Source: CBDESM01 sp965242485
GTDB taxonomy: Bacteria; Chloroflexota; Dehalococcoidia; Bin125
Assembly (NCBI GenBank): GCA_965242485.1
Contig: CBDESM010000003.1
Location: 1,364,001-1,428,000, forward strand
Reading direction: 5' to 3'
Length of the DNA stretch: 64,000 bases
Both the position numbers and the translations under genes were made by a program. This document shows positions 1-8,584 of the stretch, one piece after another; position 1 is the first letter of the stretch, and each line of letters starts with the position of its first letter. A model generated the notes under the pieces. It was given only the letters and a program-made list of their open reading frames with translations, did not search any database and was not told the origin of the DNA.

Positions 1-2
1 TC

Positions 3-860
3 GTCTCCGACGGCGTGATTATGCTCGACGCCGGCGCCGTCTTCGGCCTCGTGCCCAAGGTGATGTGGTCGCGCGTGATCGACGGCACCAACGAACTCAA
101 CCAGATCCCGCTCGCGCTCAACTGCCTGCTGACCGAATCCGACGGCAAGATCGTGCTGATCGAAACCGGCCAGGGCGACAAGGATTTCGAGCAGATCCGC
201 AAGCGCGGCGGCGAAGTCAAGCACGGCATGCTGCTGCGCGACCTCGCCCGCAACGGCGTCCGCCCCGAAGACGTCGACATCGTGATCAATACGCACCTGC
301 ACAACGACCACGTCGGCTGGAACACCGTCGCCGACACCGGCGCCGAGGGCGGCGGCCACCGTGCCACCTTCCCCAACGCGCGCTACTACGTGCAGCGTGG
401 CGAGTGGGTCGAGGCGATGCACCCCAACGAGCGCACCCGCGCCACTTACCTAGCCGAAAACCTCGTCCCGGTCGAGGAAGCCGGCCAGATCGAGTTCGTC
501 GACGGCGAGGCCCGGATCACCTCCGACATCAAGATGATCGAGACGCCCGGCCACACCGCCGACCACGCCGCGGTGGTGATCTCCAACGGCGGCGAAACCG
601 CCGTCTACATGGGCGACATGATCCAGCACGAAGTCCAGCTCGAGCGCGTCGCCTGGCTCTCCGCCTTCGACGTGCTGCCGCTGGTCAACCTCGAAACCAA
701 GAAGCGGCTGATCGCCGAGGCGATCGCCGGCAACCACCTGCTGATCGCGGTCCACAACGCCTTCCCCGGCGCCGGCCGCCTCGCCCGCACCGAAAACGGG
801 CGCAGCAGGTGGACGGCCGAGCCGCCGCACGCGACCGCGACCGCAGCGGAGGTGGACTGA
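3..860 (+). CDS. Metallo-beta-lactamase-fold hydrolase, 5' end outside window
   Basis: Zinc-dependent hydrolase of the metallo-beta-lactamase fold, substrate unknown; a lactonase-like activity is possible. The frame is open to the left edge, so the true start lies upstream and the GTG at 15 is probably internal. Counting from that GTG, the metal-binding motif HLHNDH is at residues 94-99, a further ligand histidine is H180 in PGHTADH, and D201 follows in YMGD, so the metal site looks complete. The next gene starts 3 bases after its stop, which suggests one transcript. The C-terminal tail is Ala/Thr-rich and probably disordered. Confidence 0.85.
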   Translation, partial: VSDGVIMLDAGAVFGLVPKVMWSRVIDGTNELNQIPLALNCLLTESDGKIVLIETGQGDKDFEQIRKRGGEVKHGMLLRDLARNGVRPEDVDIVINTHLHNDHVGWNTVADTGAEGGGHRATFPNARYYVQRGEWVEAMHPNERTRATYLAENLVPVEEAGQIEFVDGEARITSDIKMIETPGHTADHAAVVISNGGETAVYMGDMIQHEVQLERVAWLSAFDVLPLVNLETKKRLIAEAIAGNHLLIAVHNAFPGAGRLARTENGRSRWTAEPPHATATAAEVD

Positions 861-863
861 CCC

Positions 864-1526
864 ATGCCCTTCGGAAACCCGCTCGGACCCACCGGCGACC
901 CGATGATGGACCCGCAGGCGGCCATGGCCAGCCTGCCCAAGCCGCGCACCAAGGTCTGGCGCGAAGAGCGGCTCGTCGACGACGTCTTCCTCGCCTACCT
1001 CGACAAGACCGCAGTCCTGCCCGAGCCCGATCTGGTCTGCCGCGTCTTCCTCGTCCTGCGCCGCGGCGAGCGCCACCTCGCCGTCCGCCTCGGCGACCGC
1101 CGCCAGCCGTGGCAGCTGCCCGTGCTCGAGCCCGAGATCACCCCCGCCGTGGAGGACGACGAGGCCGATATCGAAGCGATGCAGGACGACCGCCGCGAAC
1201 GGCTCGGCGCGATGCTCTCGAGCGCCCTCGCCGATACTTGGCAGATCCCGCTCGCCGGCTGGCGCCAGTTCTCGCGCTTCCAGATGACCGCCAAGCAGAA
1301 CCAGGACCAGTACGAGCCCGGCGCGCGGCGCTACGAGATCGTCGTGGTCGGCGAGTGCGGCGAACCCGATCAATTGGCCGAAGGAACCGAGTGGACCCGC
1401 CGCTTCCTGCGCCCGCGCGACATGAACAAGATCCTGCGCGAGCGCTACTTCGACAAGCCCGAGCTGATGCAGGCCCACGAGCGCCAGGTGATCGAAGCCC
1501 TCTCGGCCGCTGCGGCGGCCGGCTGA
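864..1526 (+). CDS. Conserved-looking protein of unknown function
   Basis: 220 residues with no family I recognise. It is soluble, with no signal peptide or membrane segment, and mixed charged composition. A beta-rich middle (about residues 55-95) is followed by an acidic stretch (about 95-110) and a helical C-terminus. It starts 3 bases after the stop of the metallo-hydrolase, so the two are probably translated together and may share a pathway. Codon use matches the neighbours. I considered a Nudix or L46-like fold, but no Nudix box is present, so no function is assigned. Confidence 0.7.
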   Translation: MPFGNPLGPTGDPMMDPQAAMASLPKPRTKVWREERLVDDVFLAYLDKTAVLPEPDLVCRVFLVLRRGERHLAVRLGDRRQPWQLPVLEPEITPAVEDDEADIEAMQDDRRERLGAMLSSALADTWQIPLAGWRQFSRFQMTAKQNQDQYEPGARRYEIVVVGECGEPDQLAEGTEWTRRFLRPRDMNKILRERYFDKPELMQAHERQVIEALSAAAAAG

Positions 1527-1537
1527 GGCGGCGCTGC

Positions 1538-1796
1538 TAGACTGGGCTTGTCATGGATGTCATGGATGCCGTCATGAACACTGCGAGGCTTCCGCGCGGC
1601 GCTTCCGGCCGCGCCCCGTTCATCGCCCGGCCGCTCGTCGCTGTACCCGGCGGTTCCGCGCGACGCGCCCGCGGCTGAGAGCGCCGCGCGCATCGCCGCG
1701 GAACCAGCGCCGGTCGCGGGGCCGGCGCTCGCCGTTCCACCCGCCATCGCCTCCTCTCCCGCCCAGCGCGGAAGCCCCTCCGAACAGGAACGAACC
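1538..1796 (+). promoter_or_regulatory. Structured leader of the ilvBNC operon with possible leader peptide
   Basis: A -10-like TAGACT lies at 1538-1543. An ATG 10 bases later (1553) opens a 41-codon frame ending in TGA at 1676-1678; it carries an Ile/Leu/Val cluster near its middle but is not strikingly rich in them. The RNA could fold: an 11-base perfect inverted repeat pairs 1587-1597 with 1766-1776, a 9-base repeat pairs 1652-1660 with 1697-1705, and an 8-bp hairpin occupies 1706-1729. The outer right arm ends about 20 bases before the ilvB start. This layout suits attenuation or translational control, but that is inference from sequence only. Confidence 0.4.
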
Positions 1797-3476
1797 ATGC
1801 GAATGTCCGGCGCCGACATCCTGATGCACTGCCTCCGCGCCGAAGGCGTCGAGATCTTCTTCGGCTACCCCGGCGGCGTCGTCCTGCCGCTCTACAACCG
1901 GCTCGGCGACTACCCCGACATCAAGCACGTGCTGGTCCGCCACGAGCAGGCCGCGGCCCACGCCGCCGACGGCTACGCCCGCGTTTCCGGCAAGATCGGC
2001 GTCTGCCTCGCCACCTCCGGCCCCGGCGCCACCAACCTCGTCACCGGCATCACCACCGCCTACATGGACTCCGTCCCGATGGTCGTGATCACCGGCAACG
2101 TCGCCCGCGACCTGATCGGCCGCGACGGCTTCCAGGAGGCCGACATCACCGGCATCACCCTGCCGATCACCAAGCACAACTACCTGCTGATGCGGGCCAA
2201 CGAGATCGCCCCCGCGGTCAAGGAAGCCTTCCACATCGCCGGCACCGGCCGCACCGGCCCGGTCCTCGTCGACATCCCCAAGGACGTCTTCATCGAAGAG
2301 GCCGAGTGGGACGGATACCCCCGCGAAGTCTCGCTGCGCGGCTACCCGGCCATGGACATCCCCCGCGCCGACGAGGTGGCCAAGGCGGCCGACGCGATCA
2401 ACGCGGCCGAGAAGCCGATCATCATCGCCGGCCAGGGCGTCGTCGCCTCGGGCGCCGCGGCCGAACTGAAGCAGCTCGCCGAATCGGCCGACATCCCCGT
2501 GCTCACCACCCTGCTCGGCATCTCCGGCTTCCCCGACACCCACGAGCTCTCCTTCGGCTTCCTCGGCATGCACGGCAACTACTACGCCAACATGGCCGCC
2601 GACCGCGCCGACGTCGTGATCGGCATCGGCATGCGCTTCGACGACCGCGCCATGGGCCGCTTCGCCGACTTCAACCCCGGCGCCAAAATCGTCCACATCG
2701 ACATCGACCCGGCCGAGATCGGCAAGAACTTCGAGACCCACGCGCCCGTCAACGGCGACGTCCGCGAGACGCTCGCGCGGCTGCTGCCCCAGCTCGACGC
2801 CGCCTCGCGCCCCGAATGGCGGGCCGAGATCGAGGCGATCAAGGCCGACCACCCGACCGACTACATCGAAGAGGGCACTGACGTCACCGGCCCCTGGCTG
2901 GTCCAGGCCCTGGCCGAGGAAACCGACGGCGCGGCCACCATCGTCACCGGGGTCGGCCAGCACCAGATGTGGGCGGCGCAGTACTACCCCTACTCGACCC
3001 CGCGCCAGTGGGCCACCAGCGGCGGCCTCGGCACGATGGGCTACGAAGTCCCCGCCGCCATGGGCGCCCAGTTCGCCCAGAAGGAGCCGGTCTGGTCGAT
3101 CTGCGGCGACGGCGGCTTCCAGATGACCTCGCAGGAGCTGCAGACCGTGCGCGAGCACGACCTGCCCGTGCGCTACGCGATCTTCAACAACCACTACCTC
3201 GGCATGGTCCGCCAGTGGCAGGAGCTGTTCTACGAGAACAACTACCACTCGGTCGACTTGGGCCAGCCCGACTTCCTCAAGCTGGCCGACGCCTACGGCA
3301 TCCCCGGCCTGCGCGCCGAAACCCGCGCCGAAGCCCGCCAGGTGCTGCGCGAGGCCAACGCGGCCGAGGGCCCCGTCGTGATCGACTTCCGCCTCCAGCC
3401 CGAGGAGAACGTCTGGCCGATGGTCCCGGCCGGCGCCGCGCTCTCCGAAACCATCGAATCCCCGGCCGAGCTCTAG
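1797..3476 (+). CDS. ilvB: Acetolactate synthase, large catalytic subunit
   Basis: Thiamin-diphosphate enzyme that condenses pyruvate with pyruvate or 2-oxobutyrate, the first common step of valine, leucine and isoleucine synthesis. The 559 residues match the family length. The catalytic glutamate is E50 in VRHEQ, and the ThDP/Mg motif runs from GDG at 437-439 to NN at 464-465. The ATG at 1797 has a purine-rich AGGAA upstream. The regulatory subunit gene follows after 22 bases and ketol-acid reductoisomerase comes next, so this is a classic ilvBNC order. The N-terminus lacks a long extension, as usual for bacterial enzymes. Confidence 0.96.
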   Translation: MRMSGADILMHCLRAEGVEIFFGYPGGVVLPLYNRLGDYPDIKHVLVRHEQAAAHAADGYARVSGKIGVCLATSGPGATNLVTGITTAYMDSVPMVVITGNVARDLIGRDGFQEADITGITLPITKHNYLLMRANEIAPAVKEAFHIAGTGRTGPVLVDIPKDVFIEEAEWDGYPREVSLRGYPAMDIPRADEVAKAADAINAAEKPIIIAGQGVVASGAAAELKQLAESADIPVLTTLLGISGFPDTHELSFGFLGMHGNYYANMAADRADVVIGIGMRFDDRAMGRFADFNPGAKIVHIDIDPAEIGKNFETHAPVNGDVRETLARLLPQLDAASRPEWRAEIEAIKADHPTDYIEEGTDVTGPWLVQALAEETDGAATIVTGVGQHQMWAAQYYPYSTPRQWATSGGLGTMGYEVPAAMGAQFAQKEPVWSICGDGGFQMTSQELQTVREHDLPVRYAIFNNHYLGMVRQWQELFYENNYHSVDLGQPDFLKLADAYGIPGLRAETRAEARQVLREANAAEGPVVIDFRLQPEENVWPMVPAGAALSETIESPAEL

Positions 3477-3498
3477 GCCCGGCAGCGAAGGCGGCAGC

Positions 3499-4086
3499 AT
3501 GCCCTCCATCAACACCATCGTCGCCCACGTCGAGGACCGCCCCGGCGTCCTCGCCCGCGTCGCCTCCCTCTTCCGCCGCCGCGGCTTCAACATCGAGTCG
3601 CTCACCGTCGGCCCCTGCGAGGAAGCGGGCATCTCCCGCATGACCATCGTCGTCGACGGCGACGACCGCACCGTCGACCAAGTCTGCCGCCAGCTCTACA
3701 AGCTGATCGACGTCGTCTCCGTCTTCGACATCACCTACTCGCCGATGGTCGACCGCGAGCTGGCGATGATCAAAGTCGCGGCCCAGAACTTCAACCGCCG
3801 CGAAGTGCTCGACGTCGTCCAGATGTTCCGCGCCGACGTGGTCGACGTCAACGAAGATTCGCTGATCGTCCAAGTCCTCGGCGACGAGGGCAAGGTCAAC
3901 GCCGCGCTGCGCATGTTCGAGCCCTTCGGCATCCTCGAGATGGTGCGCACCGGCCGCGTCGCGATGACCCGCGGCTCGCAGACCAGCAAGCCGCCGCCGA
4001 TGTCCGACGCCGAAGCCACCGCCGCCGCCGTCCGCGCCATGCTCGGCCGCCGCCCCGAAGGCGTGCTGCCCTTCGCCAGCGACTGA
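3499..4086 (+). CDS. ilvN: Acetolactate synthase, small regulatory subunit
   Basis: Regulatory partner of IlvB; it activates the large subunit and normally carries valine feedback control. An N-terminal ACT domain covers about residues 3-75, with the typical DRPGVLARVASLF and the following GFNIESL segment. A second conserved regulatory domain extends to about 165. At 195 residues it is slightly longer than the usual 160-175 because of a poorly conserved C-terminal tail. It starts 22 bases after ilvB with a GAAGG-type ribosome site and is surely co-transcribed with it. Confidence 0.95.
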   Translation: MPSINTIVAHVEDRPGVLARVASLFRRRGFNIESLTVGPCEEAGISRMTIVVDGDDRTVDQVCRQLYKLIDVVSVFDITYSPMVDRELAMIKVAAQNFNRREVLDVVQMFRADVVDVNEDSLIVQVLGDEGKVNAALRMFEPFGILEMVRTGRVAMTRGSQTSKPPPMSDAEATAAAVRAMLGRRPEGVLPFASD

Positions 4087-4134
4087 TCGCGGCTGATCGC
4101 GGCCGCCCGCGTCGGAGCCCGCGGCCGTCGGCGG

Positions 4135-4140
4135 TAGACT
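4135..4140 (+). promoter_or_regulatory. Possible -10 box (TAGACT) upstream of ilvC
   Basis: TAGACT lies 50 bases before the ilvC start, in a 104-base gap. The same hexamer precedes ilvB (1538) and the carboxyltransferase gene (8538), which suggests a shared sigma-factor motif. No clear -35 is visible. ilvC could therefore have its own promoter besides read-through from ilvBN. Confidence 0.35.
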
Positions 4141-4190
4141 CGCGCCGCCACGCCGATTTCCCCGCGCCAGCCCCGAGCCAGGAGCCGACC

Positions 4191-5195
4191 ATGCCCGCCA
4201 CGATGTACTACGACGCCGACGCCGACCTCGACCTGCTCGCCGGCAAGAAAGTCGCCGTGATCGGCTTCGGCTCGCAGGGCCACGCGCACGCCCTCAACCT
4301 GCGCGACTCCGGCGTCGACGTCATCGTCGGCCTCTACCCCGGCTCGCGCAGCTGGCGGAAGGTCGAGGAATCCGGACTCGCCGTCGACACCGTCGCCGAC
4401 GCGGCCGCGGCCGCCGACATCGTGATGGTGCTCACCCCCGACCACGTCCAGAAGCAGATCTACGACCAGCACATCGCCCCCTCGATGGTCGAGGGCAAGA
4501 CCCTGATGTTCGCGCACGGCTTCGCCATCCACTACAACCAGGTGCAGGCCCCGCCCGAGGTCGACGTGACGATGATCGCGCCCAAGGGCCCCGGCCACCT
4601 CGTCCGCCGCGTCTTCGAAGAGGGCGGCGGCGTGCCCGCCCTGCTCGCCATCCACCAGGACGCCTCCGAAACCGCCAAGGACATCGCCCTCGCCTACGCC
4701 AAGGGCATCGGCGGCACCCGCGCCGGCGTGCTCGAAACCACCTTCCTCGAAGAAACCGAGACCGACCTCTTCGGCGAGCAGTCCGTCCTCTGCGGCGGCG
4801 TCACCGCGCTCATGCAGTCCGCCTTCGAAGTCCTCGTCGAAGCCGGCTACCAGCCCGAATCCGCCTACTTCGAGACGATCCACGAGGTCAAGCTGATCGT
4901 CGACCTGATCTACGAAGGCGGCTTCGCCAACATGCGCTACTCCGTCAGCGACACCGCCGAATACGGCGACCTCACACGCGGCCCGCGCATCATCGACGCC
5001 TCCGTCAAGGAGCGCATGCGCGGCATCCTCAACGACATCCAGGACGGCGCCTTCGCCCGCGAATGGATCATGGAGAACCAGACCGGCCGCCCCGGCTTCG
5101 ACAAGCTCCGCGCCCGCGCCGCCCGCCACCCCAGCGAAGCAGTCGGCGCCGAACTCCGCGGCATGATGGCCTGGCTAAACGAAGCCGCCGACTGA
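4191..5195 (+). CDS. ilvC: Ketol-acid reductoisomerase (NADP+), class I
   Basis: Converts acetolactate or acetohydroxybutyrate to the dihydroxy acid using NADPH and Mg2+, the second common step of branched-chain amino acid synthesis. The 334 residues fit the short class I enzyme. The Rossmann motif GFGSQGHAHA is at about 25-34, the phosphate-binding loop contains SRS (favouring NADPH), and the C-terminal knotted domain shows the metal-ligand regions FGEQ and HEVKLIVDLI. An AGGAG site precedes the ATG. It is third in the ilvBNC group. Confidence 0.96.
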   Translation: MPATMYYDADADLDLLAGKKVAVIGFGSQGHAHALNLRDSGVDVIVGLYPGSRSWRKVEESGLAVDTVADAAAAADIVMVLTPDHVQKQIYDQHIAPSMVEGKTLMFAHGFAIHYNQVQAPPEVDVTMIAPKGPGHLVRRVFEEGGGVPALLAIHQDASETAKDIALAYAKGIGGTRAGVLETTFLEETETDLFGEQSVLCGGVTALMQSAFEVLVEAGYQPESAYFETIHEVKLIVDLIYEGGFANMRYSVSDTAEYGDLTRGPRIIDASVKERMRGILNDIQDGAFAREWIMENQTGRPGFDKLRARAARHPSEAVGAELRGMMAWLNEAAD

Positions 5196-5214
5196 GCGGA
5201 GGCGTCCTCGGCTG

Positions 5215-5340
5215 CTAAGCGTCGTCTTCGGCGCGGCCGACCTTGAGCGCGACGGTTAACTCTTCTGGGCTGCCGCCCCAGCGTTCGCGGGCCCATTTGA
5301 GGACGGGGCCTTGCACGTTTGCTGGTCTGTTGTCGGCCAT
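5215..5340 (-). pseudogene. Truncated N-terminus resembling Xre/ImmA-type regulator
   Basis: A 41-codon minus-strand frame whose segment VLKWARERWGGSPEEL resembles the start of helix-turn-helix plus ImmA/IrrE metallopeptidase regulators, which typically read VLRWARERAGLS. It stops soon after the first helix-turn-helix half, so it is either a remnant or a tiny protein. No downstream homology continues, because ilvC is on the other strand. Identification rests on one short motif and is tentative. Confidence 0.35.
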
Positions 5341-5380
5341 TGCTCGCTCCCACTCCTACGATACGCGGGTGCGCGGCCGT

Positions 5381-5914
5381 TCAGCGGGTTTTTGCGTCGA
5401 TGCTTTTGAGCAGGTCGCGGATTTCTTCTAGGACGGGTTGGTCGCTTGTTGGGGCGGAGGGCGCGGGGGTGGGGCTGCTGCTGGTTGTTACTTGGTCGCG
5501 TTGGTTGAGGACGGCGTCGCGGAATGCTTCGGTGTCGATGATGCCGTAGAGGTTGCCTTCGGCGCTGGCGTTGGGGCCGCCGGAGCCGGCTGTTTCGACG
5601 CGCAGGCCGCGGATGCCGTAGCGCCGCATGATCGGGCCGTGGTGCAGGCGCAGGTCGGTGATCCGGTCCAGCGGGATCGTCGCCTCGCTCTTGGTGAAGA
5701 CGCCGCGCCGGATCTCCAGCGAGCGCTCGGTCAGCCGCGCCGAGAGGCTGCGGTAGTAGGCCGGCGCGAACCAAGCCGAGAAGATCAGCCAGAAGGGGAT
5801 CAGCGGAATCCCCGCCACCGTGATGAAGAGCAGCCCCGTCACCCACCAGCGCCCGTAGGCCTGCACCGCCGGGTCGAACTCCGCCTCCAGCAGCACCGTC
5901 TCGTTCCTCGCCAT
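5381..5914 (-). CDS. Membrane protein with bacterial PH (bPH2) domain
   Basis: 177-residue YdbS-like protein. Two hydrophobic segments (about residues 20-45 and 48-60) are followed by a beta-rich bacterial PH domain with the typical LTERSLEIRRGVFTKSEATIPLDRI-like core (about 65-130), then a Pro/Ser-rich tail. Such proteins sit in the cytoplasmic membrane; their biochemical role is generally unknown. I chose the ATG at 5914 because GGAGG lies just upstream; an in-frame start further out at 5953 lacks such a site. A TAGCGT box near 5956 could be its -10. Confidence 0.75.
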   Translation of the reverse strand: MARNETVLLEAEFDPAVQAYGRWWVTGLLFITVAGIPLIPFWLIFSAWFAPAYYRSLSARLTERSLEIRRGVFTKSEATIPLDRITDLRLHHGPIMRRYGIRGLRVETAGSGGPNASAEGNLYGIIDTEAFRDAVLNQRDQVTTSSSPTPAPSAPTSDQPVLEEIRDLLKSIDAKTR

Positions 5915-6137
5915 CGCGCACCTCCGTCCGCGGCACCCGGCCGCGCCCCGCAACGCTAGCGAACAGTGGAGCGCGACGCACGGCTGCCTCGCGCTTCCGC
6001 CTGCCGGGGGTCTTGCAGTGGACCGGGCCCGGCGGCTATCTTGCGTGCGCCGGCGAGAGCCGGCCGGGGTTCACGGGCGAGCACCGCGGGGCCTGCATCC
6101 ACGTATATGACGGCGGGGCAGACGGGAGGGGGCGGCG

Positions 6138-7586
6138 ATGGGCCTAATGGCGCTATTTCGGCGGGCGGCTGCGCTGCTCGTCGCAGTCGGGCTGCTGGCC
6201 GTTTCGGTGGCGGGCGTGTCCGCGGACAACGGGGATGAAGAGACCGCCGTGGCGGCTGTGGCAACTGAGTTGCGGCCGACGCGGGTGGTTGCCGAGATTC
6301 CTGAGGGGTATGAAACATTGTTCCCGCTTGAGTGGGGAGGTGGCAGCCTGCTTCAACTCAAGGGCCGGTTGGCTGATCTCGGTTGCGCGATGAACACGCT
6401 GTGGTTCTATGATCGGGATAGATGGAATGGATACAACCGGTATGATCTGACGTACGATTTCCCGACCAATCGGCAGTTTCTCCAGCACTATGACCAAGAG
6501 GTACCCGCCGGCACGCTCTACGCGACCTGCGCGGATCAACCAGTCGGGAACGACCTACAGCCGACGCAGATCATCGCGGAGGTGCCGGAAGAATACGACA
6601 CGATGTTTGAGCTGCAATGGGGAGGCGGGTCACTGCTGCATTTCAAGGGCCGTCTTGCCACGATGGGGTGCATCGCAAACAACATTGAGATACACGATCT
6701 CGGTGCTGGTCGCACCTACACCTACAATCAATACAACACAAACTCAACAGACAGAGCAAATCAACAATTCCTTACCAGCTTTGAACAATTCATACCTTCT
6801 GGAGCATTTTCGGCTGATTGCTATAACATCTGTGAATTCAAAGACAGGGAGTGTGTTTCGTTTGAGGGAGCACGAGATCAACATCAATATTATACAAGTG
6901 AAAAGTATCGTCTACAGGACGCAATTTGCACTAATGACTTTCACCCTATCGTTAAAGAAAAAGTTTTCCCTATACTACCTATGCTTCCCAATATTTGTAT
7001 CATTAGATCTGGAAATAACACTGGATTTTATGGAGTTGGAGGTACTACATATACTTCAAATTCTATACTGTATACCTTAAATATACAACCCTTTATCATG
7101 ATATTCAGCGACAAAAATTACTATCGTAGAGATAACGAACATAGCGATATTTTGCTCCATGCAGAAATTCATGAATTGTGTCATATAAATCAACGATGGC
7201 ACTGGACTCAACGATTAGCGCCCAACTTGAGTTATAACTATTCAGCCAATGCGCCTTGGCAATATTTGCAAGCAAGTGAACATGGGAAAGAATTTATGAT
7301 TGCCATAGGATATCAGATTGGTGGTATTGATTATGTGCCAAGCGCTACGGTATACAAAGACATATATAGTCCAGGAAGTATTATAGAGTTATCAGCTGAA
7401 TTGTGCACTATGTATATTTTAGATAAAATGGGTCTTAATACTGCTTATAATTATCGCACATGGAACATGTGGGATAAGATATTTGAAGAAATTCCAATTC
7501 GTGACTTCAATGTAAACAAATACCTCACCCCCCAAATCCGTGAATGGCTTGAAACCTATATGATACTCCCTGAAATCACGGAATGA
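6138..7586 (+). CDS. Secreted two-repeat protein with HExxH metallopeptidase-like domain
   Basis: 482 residues. Residues 1-30 form a signal peptide with cleavage near the ADN that follows VSAG. Two homologous modules of about 85 residues follow (about 45-130 and 135-225), each with EIPE-Y, an LxWGGGSLL core, LKGRLA-xG-C and a final ATC/ADC. The C-terminal half carries HELCH at 345-349, a zincin HExxH motif, and an ELSAE segment at 417-421 that could supply a third zinc ligand. The first 500 bases are GC-rich like the window, but from about 6700 to 7580 the sequence becomes AT-rich with very different codon use. It is probably a chimeric or transferred gene; peptidase activity is inferred from the motif only. 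Confidence 0.75.
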   Translation: MGLMALFRRAAALLVAVGLLAVSVAGVSADNGDEETAVAAVATELRPTRVVAEIPEGYETLFPLEWGGGSLLQLKGRLADLGCAMNTLWFYDRDRWNGYNRYDLTYDFPTNRQFLQHYDQEVPAGTLYATCADQPVGNDLQPTQIIAEVPEEYDTMFELQWGGGSLLHFKGRLATMGCIANNIEIHDLGAGRTYTYNQYNTNSTDRANQQFLTSFEQFIPSGAFSADCYNICEFKDRECVSFEGARDQHQYYTSEKYRLQDAICTNDFHPIVKEKVFPILPMLPNICIIRSGNNTGFYGVGGTTYTSNSILYTLNIQPFIMIFSDKNYYRRDNEHSDILLHAEIHELCHINQRWHWTQRLAPNLSYNYSANAPWQYLQASEHGKEFMIAIGYQIGGIDYVPSATVYKDIYSPGSIIELSAELCTMYILDKMGLNTAYNYRTWNMWDKIFEEIPIRDFNVNKYLTPQIREWLETYMILPEITE

Positions 7587-7593
7587 GGGCACG

Positions 7594-8529
7594 ATGAGAT
7601 TCGGCATTCACCTGATCCAGCAGAACATCTCGATGGCGGAGTGCCGGGGGCTTTGGCGCTGGGCTGATGGGGCGGGGTTTGACTGGTTCGATGTTTCGGA
7701 CCACTTCTATGAGTCGCCGCAGACGCCGAAGAACGGGCCGTATCTGGAGTGCTTGGCGTGCCTTGCGGCGCTGGCTTGCGACACCGAGCGGATGCGGATC
7801 GGGACCGTGGTGCTGGCGATGGATTACCGGCATCCGGCCGTGCTTGCGAATGCGCTGGCGGCGATTGACCAGCTCGCGGAGGGGCGGCTGGAGCCGGGTT
7901 TCGGGGCGGGCTGGAATCAGCAGGAGTACGAGGCCTACGGGATTCCGTTCGAGCGGATCGGGCGGCGGCTCGATGTGCTGGAGGAGGGCATCCGGGTGAT
8001 CCGGCTGCTGTTCGAGCGCGAGCGGGCCGATTTCCAGGGGCGGTTTTTCCAGCTGCGCGACGCCGCCTGCCAGCCCAAGCCGCTGCAGGAGCGGGTCCCG
8101 TTCTGGATCGGCGGCAACGGCGAGCGGCGCACGCTGCGGCTGATCGCCGAGCATGCCGACGGCTGGAACTCGCCCTACGTCACGGCGGAGGAATGGCGTC
8201 GGCTCTCGGCCGTGCTCGACGCCCATTGCGAGGCGGTCGGCCGCGATCCCGCCACAATCCAGCGCGACGTCAACCTCTCCTTCCACCTCGCGGCGAGCGA
8301 GGCGCACCGCGAGCGCTCGGAGGCGCATTTCACGGAGGCGTTCGGCCCGGCCGGCGACGCCTTCCGCTCGCGCGGCGCGGTGCTGGGCACGCCGCCGGAG
8401 GCGGTCGAGATGCTGGGCGCGTACGCGGAGGCGGGCGTCGACCGGATCAACATCGCGTTGCGCCCGCCGCTCGACTGGGACGCGCTGCGCGCCTGGGCCG
8501 GCGAGGTGCTGCCGGCGTTCGCCGAGTAG
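7594..8529 (+). CDS. LLM-class flavin-dependent oxidoreductase
   Basis: 311-residue luciferase-like TIM-barrel protein of the type that often uses F420 or FMN; substrate unknown. Typical features are the N-terminal FGIHL strand, the VSDHF motif near residue 35, MRIGTVVLAMDYRHPAVLA near 70-90, GRLEPGFGAGW near 98-110 and PFWIGGNGERRT near 168. Length fits the family. The ATG lies 7 bases after the stop of the metallopeptidase-like gene, yet its GC content is back to the window's norm. A second member of the family is at 12188. Confidence 0.88.
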   Translation: MRFGIHLIQQNISMAECRGLWRWADGAGFDWFDVSDHFYESPQTPKNGPYLECLACLAALACDTERMRIGTVVLAMDYRHPAVLANALAAIDQLAEGRLEPGFGAGWNQQEYEAYGIPFERIGRRLDVLEEGIRVIRLLFERERADFQGRFFQLRDAACQPKPLQERVPFWIGGNGERRTLRLIAEHADGWNSPYVTAEEWRRLSAVLDAHCEAVGRDPATIQRDVNLSFHLAASEAHRERSEAHFTEAFGPAGDAFRSRGAVLGTPPEAVEMLGAYAEAGVDRINIALRPPLDWDALRAWAGEVLPAFAE

Positions 8530-8537
8530 CCCCGCTC

Positions 8538-8543
8538 TAGACT
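8538..8543 (+). promoter_or_regulatory. Possible -10 box (TAGACT)
   Basis: TAGACT lies 41 bases before the start of the carboxyltransferase gene, 9 bases after the preceding stop codon. It is identical to the boxes before ilvB and ilvC. No convincing -35 is seen. Confidence 0.35.
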
Positions 8544-8584
8544 GCGCCCGAACCTGTTCAGATCAAGCACCAAGGGAGTTGTCC

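Noticed and set aside
864..1526. Nudix hydrolase or L46-like protein
   Set aside because: No Nudix box or other diagnostic motif could be found.
65..1540. Long plus-strand frame overlapping the metallo-hydrolase and the next gene
   Set aside because: Arg/Pro-rich shadow frame with no motifs; the true genes lie in other frames.
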